31,352 bases of DNA, from positions 1 to 31,352 of the IMG/VR virus record IMGVR_UViG_3300032093_000557; one strand, given 5' to 3'. The notes beneath the pieces were generated by a model. It did not search any database. It was given only the letters and a program-made list of their open reading frames with translations, and was not told where the DNA came from. How positions within the stretch are numbered: position 1 is the stretch's first letter; each line of letters opens with the position of its first letter. Source of the DNA: a virus. The position numbers and the translations under genes are program-made. Below, in pieces: positions 16,301-23,587 of the stretch.

Positions 16301-18127
16301 TATAACAGTATGCAAACCATTTTGATTAGGGCCATCTATATATTTTTCACAACAAGTTGCTTTTGTTTTGTATACAGGTATCTCATTCTCAAATACATTT
16401 AAATCATTTATACTTATATTTTTAAGCCAAGCAGCTTCTACTGGTTTACCGCTTCTTTTATCTAATTTATATATCTGGTCGGATTCTTCTAATGTTCTTC
16501 CAGCGACAGCACCTCTAAAACATTCTTCAGTATCTAATGTTTTTAATTCAACAGGATCACAAAAATCATTTGTGATTGTTAATGGAATATTTTCGAGATC
16601 ACTTTCAATTTTGATTAAAGGCCAAAGAATATTGTTTAAACCATTTGTTATGGGTATTTCTGTTTCTTCAAATTTATATAAAAAAGCTACTTCTGTTTTA
16701 CCAATTAAATCATTATATGAAGGAAATTTTCCTGGTATATGTTTTTGTTTTATAATAACATCAGAGTCTAATGCTGTTTTATCTGAATAAGCTCCTTGTT
16801 TATAAAAATTTGTTTGGTTTAAATACGTATTATCACTGGATAATGGAGGTAATGGAAGAGTGTAATAATTATTTAAAATTATACTTTTTTCTCTATCTGA
16901 TAAAAAATAAAAGTATTTATTTGAATCATCATTCGTTAAAAATCCTCTCCATTGATTTGTGTTTTTTGTTAAATTAAATCCAGTATAAGGCCAAATAAAT
17001 CTTCTGTTTTCATTCGGATCAACGGTAAATGAAACATTTATTTCACTATATTCTGTTCTTGGTCCCATTAACCAAGCACCTTCAACATATCCTTTTTTGT
17101 CTGTTAGAATTATGTCAGATTCTTTAAAAGATCCACCTCCAGTTGCTCCGTTTGAAATTAAATTTGATTTATTTATTTCTATAGGAGCGTATATATTTTC
17201 AATATTTTCTATCGAATAAACTTTGTCTCCGCTTGGCCAAAAAAACCAGTTATTACCTTGTTCAAGATTTATAACTGTTGTGAAATCAGCGGTCAATTCT
17301 GTTTCAGCTTTTATAGCAGTAAGACCAAAAAGATCATTACCCATATATTTTTCATTTAATGAAATGGTATTAATCGCATTTAAATATTCATATTCTGTGG
17401 TATCATCTTCTATATCTGCATTTAAATTTAAAAATTCTTGATAAAATTTTGATAAAGGATCATTTGCTCCTCTTTCTTTTACTGATGTTGATAATAAACC
17501 AAGAAGTTGATTTCTGTTTATCTTACCTTTATATGGAAACGTATTTAATAAATTATTGGTATTAACAAAATCCTCTATGTTTGATTTTGGGGATTGATCA
17601 AAATAGTTTGACTTGTCGTAAAGTTCTTCTATTTCTATATAGAATAAACTATTAACGTTTTTTAATTCTGGTACTAATCCAGTTAATTCTTTATAAGGTA
17701 CAGGAGCTATTCTATCTTTGGATGTAAAACTTCTTAAAATATATTCATATAAAAGTTTTTCTATACCTCTATTCGAGGAAGTTAAATTATATTTTAATTT
17801 TGAATCTTTTAATGCTTTTCTTTTTTCATTAAAAGATTTTGCAAGTTCTTTTATTTTTGTTGTAAAATAAGGAAGAGAATTTATTAAATCTTCTCTGTTA
17901 TTAAAGTCTATTTGTGATAAAAATCTATCTCTTTTCTCGTCACCAAATACATAATTTATTTCTTTTAAAAGCTGAACATACTCATTTCTTAAATTTGATG
18001 TTGGTAATTTTTTTTTGTTATACCATTCTCTTAAATAATTTGAATATTGATAATGGTCATCAGTAGCCGAAAGACCATTTTTGGCCAACCAATCGGTATA
18101 AGATAATGGTTTATTTTCATCATTCAT
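13364..18127 (-). CDS. Giant virion protein with von Willebrand factor A domain
   Basis: A 1587-residue protein. Residues 1-250 are helical and charged. Residues about 270-600 are strand-rich, with repeated xFIWP-type segments and two copies of an ESDxI...D...VEGAWL / VEAAWL unit (near 340 and 550). Residues about 520-805 hold roughly a dozen Cys (including CCEK and LCTCK), while the first 520 residues have none. A VWA domain follows: the MIDAS residues D806-x-S808-x-S810 (DISQS), T876 (RTNIYDAV) and D940 (ISDGNE) are all present, so it should bind a divalent metal. A DEDNDNNFNKE loop further on may bind calcium. The C-terminal 400 residues are strand-rich. It sits just upstream of the portal gene and downstream of a fibre-like gene. 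I infer a baseplate or tail-associated structural protein that grips a ligand through the MIDAS, perhaps at the cell surface; its exact T4 counterpart is unknown. Confidence 0.78.
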   Translation of the reverse strand: MNDENKPLSYTDWLAKNGLSATDDHYQYSNYLREWYNKKKLPTSNLRNEYVQLLKEINYVFGDEKRDRFLSQIDFNNREDLINSLPYFTTKIKELAKSFNEKRKALKDSKLKYNLTSSNRGIEKLLYEYILRSFTSKDRIAPVPYKELTGLVPELKNVNSLFYIEIEELYDKSNYFDQSPKSNIEDFVNTNNLLNTFPYKGKINRNQLLGLLSTSVKERGANDPLSKFYQEFLNLNADIEDDTTEYEYLNAINTISLNEKYMGNDLFGLTAIKAETELTADFTTVINLEQGNNWFFWPSGDKVYSIENIENIYAPIEINKSNLISNGATGGGSFKESDIILTDKKGYVEGAWLMGPRTEYSEINVSFTVDPNENRRFIWPYTGFNLTKNTNQWRGFLTNDDSNKYFYFLSDREKSIILNNYYTLPLPPLSSDNTYLNQTNFYKQGAYSDKTALDSDVIIKQKHIPGKFPSYNDLIGKTEVAFLYKFEETEIPITNGLNNILWPLIKIESDLENIPLTITNDFCDPVELKTLDTEECFRGAVAGRTLEESDQIYKLDKRSGKPVEAAWLKNISINDLNVFENEIPVYKTKATCCEKYIDGPNQNGLHTVIDSGKRVSFIWCGEDTLADEVFYYSSHQTNCEYDDRNRDYYINQDYSNPKPITNNVDFWNLCTCKSVLYSPIGHKGKNVTDYDGMCDVLYADPQGLAEDFDFTTWQDTRCLDYKSSPQFSFFQLNSLNSNLVGFGFGSWKTSTGAMMVLKTGRRYTYFRSHLKKVDNSGPKLVISYDYKKQHAKCLSSQPYDIVLCVDISQSQKYNLDTSKEIVKSILSNVSDNVQVGIVAFDSRQIRASYISFFPDMFSFLNILEDYNENNEFTYRTNIYDAVKFAYYLLTTQITENNKKSVLNLNKFCSDVNATIVNAQRVPVFNQPRPDAIKRIIIISDGNETSDLAKDKYGNILLPSYIDEITGNLNLIASLNTFSELNNITDVAKNDAYYIDDINTTYKWNGSSWVITNESIVQIQSIDVGPLSVLNNVMETIATKGLYFNLQKYLNVNEFDNIERVIRDIVYRISQCGDVRSKWMKMVRNGNGDWISTEEDSDIILRPNDNIAYVHRESMNYSSPLDEYISFSTPSKYFTIKIPLRGWDYSNNKYINDSIDVYKGAKPFWGKAYVDEDNDNNFNKELIYMGGHVRWLDYLPIKQPEVSDMILGYSDHIEYVRRSPERVKFSHKISFKENKTNYQWNKIEFSKQYSNLSKLFKNDSLEYIAKGTFEKSDLLLEETYEFKPAKYNYFARNGFSFNQDLFLLYKCNPTYSQLLSGKILQAKNPYAHLDNVNFPTIATIPYTNNFVSKKQIGHYLLPTKLGVPFFAGIGYNIQIDEAKVYELEKNKIEPIFLDPEKYGPITRGLSNVDNISPTKISYIDNRWMMMPYGSGEVSGIITNTKNTQKFTPYQSEYEILGINQYGVSRATDPFQFYNENRRWTGSGLNFRGEVSKDVYLDRRKKYLVDLGVVTSWKMDLYGNNYSLFKLKSDSRFIELDENYLKINYNDVEYDKTRLSTNDYPKDEQNPENYENLTYDNKEQDYLEFLQED

Positions 18128-18131
18128 TTAA

Positions 18132-19148
18132 TTAAGAAATAATTTCAGTTAAAGTCATTGTTGAAATAGCTCTATAACTATAATCATCATCATCATTATC
18201 GCTCCAAGCTCTATTGATCCATGTAGGACCTCCAGAGTGTACAGCATATGGGCTATACGCTCTGGCTTGAATTTTATATGTTAATGATAGAGCAGTTACA
18301 TTACTTAAATCATCAATATAATCTAATGTTACTGGTTGTATTCCATGGTAATTGTCCGCATCCATGTTTCCAACTCCAACCGATGTAGCAAGAACTCTTT
18401 TGCCAGCAGCATCGGGTAAACCTATGGGAGTACCCTCTCTTAAAATTCTAAAAGCAGGTCCACCATAAGGATAATATGTATTAGCAGAAATATTTGCTTG
18501 AATTCTGACTTTGTTTGTATTTTTAAATCTTGTTATATTTAAAACCAAACCATCAATATCCATCCAACTTGTTGCACTGTTTATTACTTGTTGTGTATTT
18601 GTTTTTACTGCTTGTTTTGTTTGTATAGGAAATCCTGATGGTAAATTTGAAATAATATTATCAGAAATAGTTGAGGGATTAATACCAACATAAAGTCTAG
18701 TATCATTATCACCATTTCTTATGATTAAACCATTTTCACCAGAAATAGTTCTAAATTTTAAATTTGAATTTGATGTGTTTTTACCAGCATAAACACCAAC
18801 TCTATTTGTTGCATCTGTTAATATATTCTCAGCATCAACTTTTGCATCTATTAAAATGTTATCTGTTTGTTGTGTTAATACAATGTCAGTACCAGCTTTT
18901 AGTCCTCTAAAATTTAAAACAGTTGTGTCTTGTTTGCTTGTTGTGAAATCTTTGTAAATCTCACATCTGTCATCGCCAGAACCAGCATTATCAGCTTCAG
19001 TTTTCAATCTAAGAATATAAGAAGCATTTAGTTGTTTTGTAGCATAAACACCGTCTCTAACCTTTTCATCAACAACAAGCAAATCTCCTGATTCCAAATT
19101 ATTTTTTTCTATTTTTGGTAATTCACGTATTTTTAGTCCTTGTGCCAT
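18132..19148 (-). CDS. Fibre- or baseplate-associated structural protein
   Basis: A 338-residue protein opening with LKIRELPKIEKNNLESGDLLVVDE, the pattern of phage structural proteins that start KIxxLPxI...L...D.LLVVD. The N-terminal 150 residues look like a beta-structured attachment and shaft region. The C-terminal 150 residues (from about 190) form a compact strand-rich domain, with aromatic and Gly/Pro loops, resembling a jelly-roll or C1q-like tip. It ends 4 bases before the ATG of the giant VWA gene, so co-expression is likely. A fibre with a globular tip is the best guess; an adhesin for the baseplate is an alternative. Confidence 0.55.
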   Translation of the reverse strand: MAQGLKIRELPKIEKNNLESGDLLVVDEKVRDGVYATKQLNASYILRLKTEADNAGSGDDRCEIYKDFTTSKQDTTVLNFRGLKAGTDIVLTQQTDNILIDAKVDAENILTDATNRVGVYAGKNTSNSNLKFRTISGENGLIIRNGDNDTRLYVGINPSTISDNIISNLPSGFPIQTKQAVKTNTQQVINSATSWMDIDGLVLNITRFKNTNKVRIQANISANTYYPYGGPAFRILREGTPIGLPDAAGKRVLATSVGVGNMDADNYHGIQPVTLDYIDDLSNVTALSLTYKIQARAYSPYAVHSGGPTWINRAWSDNDDDDYSYRAISTMTLTEIIS

Positions 19149-19165
19149 AACTTATAATTATCTTT

Positions 19166-19435
19166 TTATATAACAGGATACAATGCACTTCCATCCAGTT
19201 TTTTTTGTTTCTTTGGATTATCTGTTCCTGTTAAAATATATTGTGGGTTTTTATCAGTAGATTCTGACATTTCCAGTTTTATTATATCATCTTCATCTAG
19301 TTCTTCTAACAATTCGGTTCTAGGAACAAAAACAGGTGTTTCTTTAGATTCTACAATAGATATAGGATATCTACCTTTATAGATTCTATTTTTATAATAA
19401 TACTCTTCGGCTATGTAAAAGGGTACATCAAACAT
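19166..19435 (-). CDS. Small acidic protein, first gene of the minus-strand virion block
   Basis: An 89-residue acidic protein (FYIAEEYYYKNRIYKGRYP, then TELLEELDEDDIIKLEM) ending at 19166. It has no membrane segment or motif I recognise. It is the first gene of the leftward virion block, 17 bases before the fibre-like gene at 18132-19148, and its ATG at 19435 faces the ATG at 19473 across 37 bases. It may be a small tail component, but the sequence shows only that it is a plausible, compact protein in a structural operon. Confidence 0.6.
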   Translation of the reverse strand: MFDVPFYIAEEYYYKNRIYKGRYPISIVESKETPVFVPRTELLEELDEDDIIKLEMSESTDKNPQYILTGTDNPKKQKKLDGSALYPVI

Positions 19436-19472
19436 TATAATTAATTATCCAGAAAGACTAAATATTATAATA
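19436..19472. promoter_or_regulatory. Divergent intergenic region
   Basis: Only 37 bases separate the divergent start codons at 19435 (minus) and 19473 (plus). The stretch is AT-rich with TATAATTAATTA on one side and TAAATATTATAATA on the other. Both directions must be driven from here or from within neighbouring genes. No TTGACA box or Shine-Dalgarno sequence is visible. Confidence 0.45.
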
Positions 19473-20414
19473 ATGAATAAATTTGATAAAATTATAAAGG
19501 AGGCATCGGAAGGAATGTCTGAAAATAAAGGTGGTACTGGTGGAATAGCACAAACTATAGGAAATATATACCAAGGAGCAAAACAAGTTGCAACAAATCC
19601 AAGTTTGAGTCCATTAATTAATATTGCAACATCTTTTTTTACTGAAAGAAATAAAATAAAACCCGTTGAAAGATCTTCGGTAGAAATTATGTTTAGAGAC
19701 ACAAGATTAGGAACAAAAGAAGCTCTAACTAACCCTGTTTTTTCATTAGATGCAATTGTTTTATATGATTCAAATGTAACAGACAAAAAAACACCAAGTA
19801 AAGGCAAATTAGTAGGTAGAGCAGTAAAACAAAGTGATCCAATTGTTAAAAATTTTTTAGATTTTTTACAAAAAAATAATTATAATCTTCCTCCGATTGA
19901 TAATAATTCAGGGAGAAGATTTTGGGTTGTTTTATCTCCACAGGGAGATAAAACGCTAAATACGATACTAACAAAATGGCAACAATTTTCAAACGCAGTA
20001 AAATCTAAATTTAATAAAGTAATAGGAAAATCAACACCTCAACAGCCTCAACAGACTCAACAGCCTCAAATTATACCAGACAATGAAAAACAACATTATA
20101 CATTTTATATTGCTGAAAGTGTGATTTCTAATAATATTGGAAAATTCACAATATCAGATAATCCTAATTATGATAATTATGCACAATGGAATACATCAAA
20201 CACATATTTAGAAATGGTTGACCAAAAAAAGGGAGGTGTTCTTCATAAACTTGTGCCAGTAAAAGAAAAAAATAATTTCAGTAGACTTTTACAAGCTGGT
20301 CCGGAAACTGCGTATGGAGTTTGGTATTTCTGTAAAGATTTAGAAAAATTACAATCAAGCGAAAAAGAAGAAAAGGAAACAACTTCATCATTTAATCTAA
20401 ACACAAGAACATAA
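19473..20414 (+). CDS. Candidate internal (packaged) head protein with capsid-targeting-like leader
   Basis: A 313-residue protein. The first 10 residues, MNKFDKIIKE followed by A, match the layout of T4 internal-protein leaders (10 residues ending IxE|A, removed by gp21). Residues about 20-50 are Gly/Ala/Asn-rich and amphipathic. Residues about 60-150 form an alpha/beta-looking domain (SVEIMFRDTRLG..., FSLDAIVLYDS, RRFWVVLSP). A Pro/Gln linker (QQPQQTQQPQ, near 190) leads to a second domain with YTFYIAESVI and YLEMVDQ. I do not recognise either domain. Position at the start of the plus-strand block, facing the virion operon, fits a late gene. Alternative: an ordinary structural protein. Confidence 0.6.
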   Translation: MNKFDKIIKEASEGMSENKGGTGGIAQTIGNIYQGAKQVATNPSLSPLINIATSFFTERNKIKPVERSSVEIMFRDTRLGTKEALTNPVFSLDAIVLYDSNVTDKKTPSKGKLVGRAVKQSDPIVKNFLDFLQKNNYNLPPIDNNSGRRFWVVLSPQGDKTLNTILTKWQQFSNAVKSKFNKVIGKSTPQQPQQTQQPQIIPDNEKQHYTFYIAESVISNNIGKFTISDNPNYDNYAQWNTSNTYLEMVDQKKGGVLHKLVPVKEKNNFSRLLQAGPETAYGVWYFCKDLEKLQSSEKEEKETTSSFNLNTRT

Positions 20415-20422
20415 AATTTGTT

Positions 20423-20451
20423 TTGACATTACAAAAAATTATCCGTAATGT
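20423..20451 (+). promoter_or_regulatory. Sigma70-type promoter with dyad (for lipoprotein gene)
   Basis: TTGACA at 20423-20428, a 17-base spacer, TAATGT at 20446-20451. ATG follows at 20461, so the predicted transcript start (about 20458) leaves almost no leader. ATTAC and GTAAT (12 bases apart) form a dyad overlapping the promoter. The 15 bases at 20437-20451 are the exact reverse complement of 23017-23031. Confidence 0.75.
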
Positions 20452-20460
20452 ACAAGGAGT

Positions 20461-20688
20461 ATGAAAAAACTACTCCAAACAATCATTCTAACATCAATAT
20501 CATTCTCATTTGTTGGTTGTGCATACCATACAACTCGTTCATATACTTATGGTTCACCTGAACGTGTGGTAGTAGAAAAACAGCCAATAATTATTAATCA
20601 AGCTCCACGATATCAACCAGTTAGACGTGCTGCTCCAGTATATGCACCAGTTCCAGAGTTTCAAACTGTATCATTTGTGTGCTATTGA
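20461..20688 (+). CDS. Small outer- or inner-membrane lipoprotein
   Basis: A 75-residue protein with a lipoprotein signal peptide: basic MKKLLQ, a hydrophobic run (TIILTSISFSFV) and a lipobox FVGC with the lipidated Cys at residue 20. The mature part (about 55 residues) is Tyr, Pro, Arg and Val-rich, with no fold I recognise. It should be exported and anchored in the cell envelope of a Gram-negative host. It has its own sigma70-like promoter and no ordinary ribosome site: the AGGAG just before ATG is too close, and it may not even be transcribed. Small phage lipoproteins such as T5 Llp block superinfection; that role is possible here but unproven. Confidence 0.82.
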   Translation: MKKLLQTIILTSISFSFVGCAYHTTRSYTYGSPERVVVEKQPIIINQAPRYQPVRRAAPVYAPVPEFQTVSFVCY

Positions 20689-20711
20689 TTTTGTGAATGG
20701 TTATTTTTATG

Positions 20712-20719
20712 TATAAGTA
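20712..20719 (+). promoter_or_regulatory. Candidate late promoter TATAAGTA
   Basis: TATAAGTA followed by TTATAC, 12 bases before ATG 20732. One base from T4 TATAAATA. The downstream gene encodes a protein with a gp21-type leader, which supports late expression. Confidence 0.45.
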
Positions 20720-20731
20720 TTATACATAAAC

Positions 20732-21754
20732 ATGAAAAGAAAAGATGATTTATTATTAGAACAACTTTATCAAGAAGGAATAATTGAAAGATTACGAGGA
20801 AAAGGTGCAGCTTTAGTAAAAGGTGCTGGTGCTGGACTCCAAAAATTTGGATCGAAAATTGCTGGGACAGAAGCTCCAAAAATTTCTGCAAGAGCAGAAT
20901 ATGCAAAGGCACAACAAAAATCTCTTTTAAATTCTTTTAAGAGAAAAGTAGAATCTGAAATAAAAGATTTTTATAATGATTTAAAAACTTTTAAGGTTGA
21001 TCCAGACCCAACCCAATTAGAAAAAGATTTTCCTGTTATTGCTCAGAAACTAAAAGTAATTCAAAATCTAAGAGACTATCTTTCCGATCCAGAAAAATAT
21101 CCAAAACCATCTACAATATCTCCGGATTTCGAGGTTCTTCCTCCAGAAAGTTCAGCTGAACAAAAACCTCAACAACAGCAATCTCTTCCATCAACAGGAG
21201 AGAAACTGGCATTACCAAACAATAATAGAATGGGTCTTCCTTCTCCAGAAGAAAAGGATGCATCAAAATCGAATGAAGAATTTTTAGCAGCAAGAGGAGT
21301 AGCACAAACACCAACTCAAGAAAAACCTACAAGTTCACCAGTGTCTGATTCTCAAACACCAGAAGAAAGAGCGGGTTTAGAACAAGTAACACAACCACCC
21401 AAACAAAATCCAGTAAATAGAATGACTTATAAAGGTGCGGAATATAGTAGGGACGAAGAAGGAAATTGGATAAAACATATTAAAGGAAGTAAATTTGGAA
21501 ACAAACAACCTTTAGATGCACAAAGAAATAGAAATTTAATTAAAAATTTAAACAGTTCCGCTGTTTCATATACAAAAGAAGAAAAACCTGTGGGTTCCGA
21601 AGTAGCAGCAAAAAAAGCAGCAAAAAGAGCACCAATGGCAAAATCTAAAATCGAGGCTGATAGACTAAGGGAAGGTGATCCAAGCAAAGGAGCATTAATA
21701 GGAGATTCTTATAACCCATTTGCAGAATTTTTAAAAGGATATCAATTAGTATGA
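20732..21754 (+). CDS. Candidate internal head protein, disordered, capsid-targeting-like leader
   Basis: A 340-residue basic protein. The leader MKRKDDLLLE (10 residues ending LLE) has the layout of a gp21-cleaved capsid-targeting sequence and nearly matches MKLKDDILLE of the minus-strand gene starting at 26094. Next come a Gly/Ala/Lys amphipathic region (near 18-45), a helical segment (near 55-115) and about 150 residues of Pro, Gln, Ser and Glu low-complexity linker. A basic C-terminal part ends in YNPFAEFLKGY. No enzyme motif is visible. The stop overlaps the next start (ATGA), so the two are coupled. T4 injects disordered or small internal proteins of this kind; I infer packaging, not function. 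Confidence 0.62.
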   Translation: MKRKDDLLLEQLYQEGIIERLRGKGAALVKGAGAGLQKFGSKIAGTEAPKISARAEYAKAQQKSLLNSFKRKVESEIKDFYNDLKTFKVDPDPTQLEKDFPVIAQKLKVIQNLRDYLSDPEKYPKPSTISPDFEVLPPESSAEQKPQQQQSLPSTGEKLALPNNNRMGLPSPEEKDASKSNEEFLAARGVAQTPTQEKPTSSPVSDSQTPEERAGLEQVTQPPKQNPVNRMTYKGAEYSRDEEGNWIKHIKGSKFGNKQPLDAQRNRNLIKNLNSSAVSYTKEEKPVGSEVAAKKAAKRAPMAKSKIEADRLREGDPSKGALIGDSYNPFAEFLKGYQLV

Positions 21755-23013
21755 ACACACATCAAGATATTAAAACATTAAATGATTTGTATTATAAAAG
21801 AGTTTTCTTAAAAGAAGATTCAAATAATCAACAAGAATCTCTTTCTACTTTGTTTTCTGCACTAAAAGGAAAAGAGCAACAAGTAAAACAAATTGCACAA
21901 GAATTAGAACCAGTTATAGATAAAGCATTAGAAAATCCAGAAGAAGCTGCAAATTTAAAATCAGAAGATATCAAAGAAATACCACAAGAGTCATATATAG
22001 CCGAAGGTATTTTTAAAAGAGGAGTATCAAATGTAGCAGGAATGGCAAGAACATTTAAAGGTGCTTCTGATAAAGATAACAATTTTCAAACAAATCGAGT
22101 CAATAAAAGGTACGAAATGTTGAAAAACAAAGTAGAAAAACATTTAAGAGAACTTGAAAGAGATTTGGATGTTAGCTCTGATTATGATCAAACTGTTAAG
22201 AATGAAATAAAAGGAATGATATCTCGTCTTTCTTCTGAAGAGTTTGGAAGTATAACACCAAAGCAATCAAAGTTTGGAGACTTCAGACACAAAATGGGAA
22301 GAGGAGTTGAATGGTTAGGAACAGCCGCTACATTGGGTGGTATTGCTGCTGTTTTGGGTGCAGGTATAGCAGGTGCTGTTGGTGCATCAGGAATCGCAGC
22401 AGGGTTAATACAAGGTGCTGTAGTTGGTGCTGTAAGAAAAGCTGGTGCAGACATTATTAACGGAAAAAAACCAACTGTAAAAGAAGTTGCAACGCAAGCT
22501 GCAATTGTTGCCGCATTAGGTGGAGTTACAAACCTCCCTGTAACTCAAGAATTCATATCAAACAATTTAGATGCTATTTATAATCATCTATTTGGTGGTG
22601 ATGAAGTAGGATCAACAATTTCCGATTCTATTCCTGATGATTCTATTCCTGATGATTCAGAGGTCTTAGATCAAGAGTTTTTTAGCGGTTCAACATTAAA
22701 TCCAGAAGATTATTTTGAAAGATGGCATGATTCATCATTCGATTTCGACTCTGATTTAGATCAGAGTAAGTTGGATTTTGATAATGCTTTATTTAATAAA
22801 GGTTTAAAAGGTATTGGAGAGTGGTCAGATGGTCCTTCTCCCGCAATAGTTAATGCAGCATCAGAAGCTAATTTAGATGCTGATGATTATGCAAAATTAA
22901 CAGAAAAATTAAATGGCTTGACTGATGATCAGTTAAATAATTTTAAAAAGAACTTTGAATCAAATCCAGCAAAATACGCAAAAGCACTTATAAAAACTTT
23001 AATGAAAAAATAA
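21751..23013 (+). CDS. Candidate ejected protein with Gly/Ala hydrophobic segment
   Basis: A 420-residue protein, coupled to the gene before it through ATGA. The N-terminus (MNTHQDIKTLNDLYYKRVFLKED) has an LKE at residues 20-22 that gp21 could cut. Residues about 90-150 are helical and charged. Residues about 190-235 are a long Gly/Ala/Val/Ile segment (starting TAATLGGIAAVLGAGIAG) that could insert into a membrane or pack as an alpha-helical hairpin. An acidic linker follows, with a perfect 15-base tandem duplication giving DSIPDDSIPDDS, and then a helical C-terminal domain. The layout (basic leader, membrane-active middle, acidic linker) would suit an internal virion protein released into the envelope. 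No recognisable enzymatic domain was seen. Confidence 0.6.
   Translation: MNTHQDIKTLNDLYYKRVFLKEDSNNQQESLSTLFSALKGKEQQVKQIAQELEPVIDKALENPEEAANLKSEDIKEIPQESYIAEGIFKRGVSNVAGMARTFKGASDKDNNFQTNRVNKRYEMLKNKVEKHLRELERDLDVSSDYDQTVKNEIKGMISRLSSEEFGSITPKQSKFGDFRHKMGRGVEWLGTAATLGGIAAVLGAGIAGAVGASGIAAGLIQGAVVGAVRKAGADIINGKKPTVKEVATQAAIVAALGGVTNLPVTQEFISNNLDAIYNHLFGGDEVGSTISDSIPDDSIPDDSEVLDQEFFSGSTLNPEDYFERWHDSSFDFDSDLDQSKLDFDNALFNKGLKGIGEWSDGPSPAIVNAASEANLDADDYAKLTEKLNGLTDDQLNNFKKNFESNPAKYAKALIKTLMKK
22624..22653 (+). repeat. Perfect 15-base tandem duplication
   Basis: GATTCTATTCCTGAT occurs twice back to back (22624-22638 and 22639-22653), in frame, doubling the peptide DSIPD in an acidic linker. It probably arose by slippage. 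Confidence 0.9.
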
Positions 23014-23042
23014 TTGACATTACGGATAATTCTCTGTAGTTT
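23014..23042 (+). promoter_or_regulatory. Sigma70-type promoter with dyad (for metzincin gene)
   Basis: TTGACA at 23014-23019, 17-base spacer, TAGTTT at 23037-23042; ATG at 23054, 11 bases after the -10. The dyad half-sites are ATTAC and GTAGT, 12 apart. Bases 23017-23031 are the exact reverse complement of 20437-20451. Confidence 0.7.
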
Positions 23043-23053
23043 CAATTATTGTC

Positions 23054-23587
23054 ATGAAAAACATTATTGTTATTGCTGTCCTTATTGGTGGATTCTTTTA
23101 TTTCACCAATGATAAGTCTGTTTCAATCGAGTATTATTATGATGGTAATTATCCAAACGAAATTCAGAAAGGATTGGATTATTGGGGATCGAATAGAATG
23201 GAATTTATAAGAACAAAAAATCCAAGAAATGCTTTTTTACATATCCAACATGTTGACCCAAAATATATTAAAAATAAAAATTGGGTTGCACAATATGTTC
23301 CAAGAACAAAGACTATAATGCTTAATAATTATTATGACAAGTATTTGAAAGGTAATTATTTATCAGCAACAGTTGCACATGAGGCTGGTCATTTCATCGG
23401 TCTAGCACATAATGACGAAACAAATTCCATTATGAACTATAAATTAGAATATAGTAAAACAGCACCATCATTTCTTGACAAACAAAGAGCAAATGATAGA
23501 ATTACTTTATTGTATTATAAAAAGAAATTCAGTAACTTTATAAACGAAAATGATGACTACTCTTACATTGGATCAAGCTATAAATAA
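23054..23587 (+). CDS. Metzincin-type zinc metalloprotease, exported or membrane-anchored
   Basis: A 177-residue protein. An N-terminal hydrophobic helix (IIVIAVLIGGFFYF, residues 4-17) after a single Lys is a signal peptide or anchor. The zinc site HEAGHFIGLAH at 109-119 (His109, Glu110, His113, His119) and the Met-turn SIMNY at 125-129 are the marks of the matrixin/astacin-like metzincins. A short strand-rich half precedes it, and the length fits a minimal catalytic domain. It should act outside the cytoplasmic membrane on peptides or envelope proteins; the substrate cannot be seen. It has its own sigma70-like promoter 11 bases upstream and probably near-leaderless mRNA. Its last 38 bases overlap the next gene. 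A viral metzincin is uncommon. Confidence 0.88.
   Translation: MKNIIVIAVLIGGFFYFTNDKSVSIEYYYDGNYPNEIQKGLDYWGSNRMEFIRTKNPRNAFLHIQHVDPKYIKNKNWVAQYVPRTKTIMLNNYYDKYLKGNYLSATVAHEAGHFIGLAHNDETNSIMNYKLEYSKTAPSFLDKQRANDRITLLYYKKKFSNFINENDDYSYIGSSYK

Noticed and set aside
16368-16790. Plus-strand open frame opposite the VWA gene, 140 residues
   Set aside because: Reverse-strand shadow of a coding region; no motif, no promoter.
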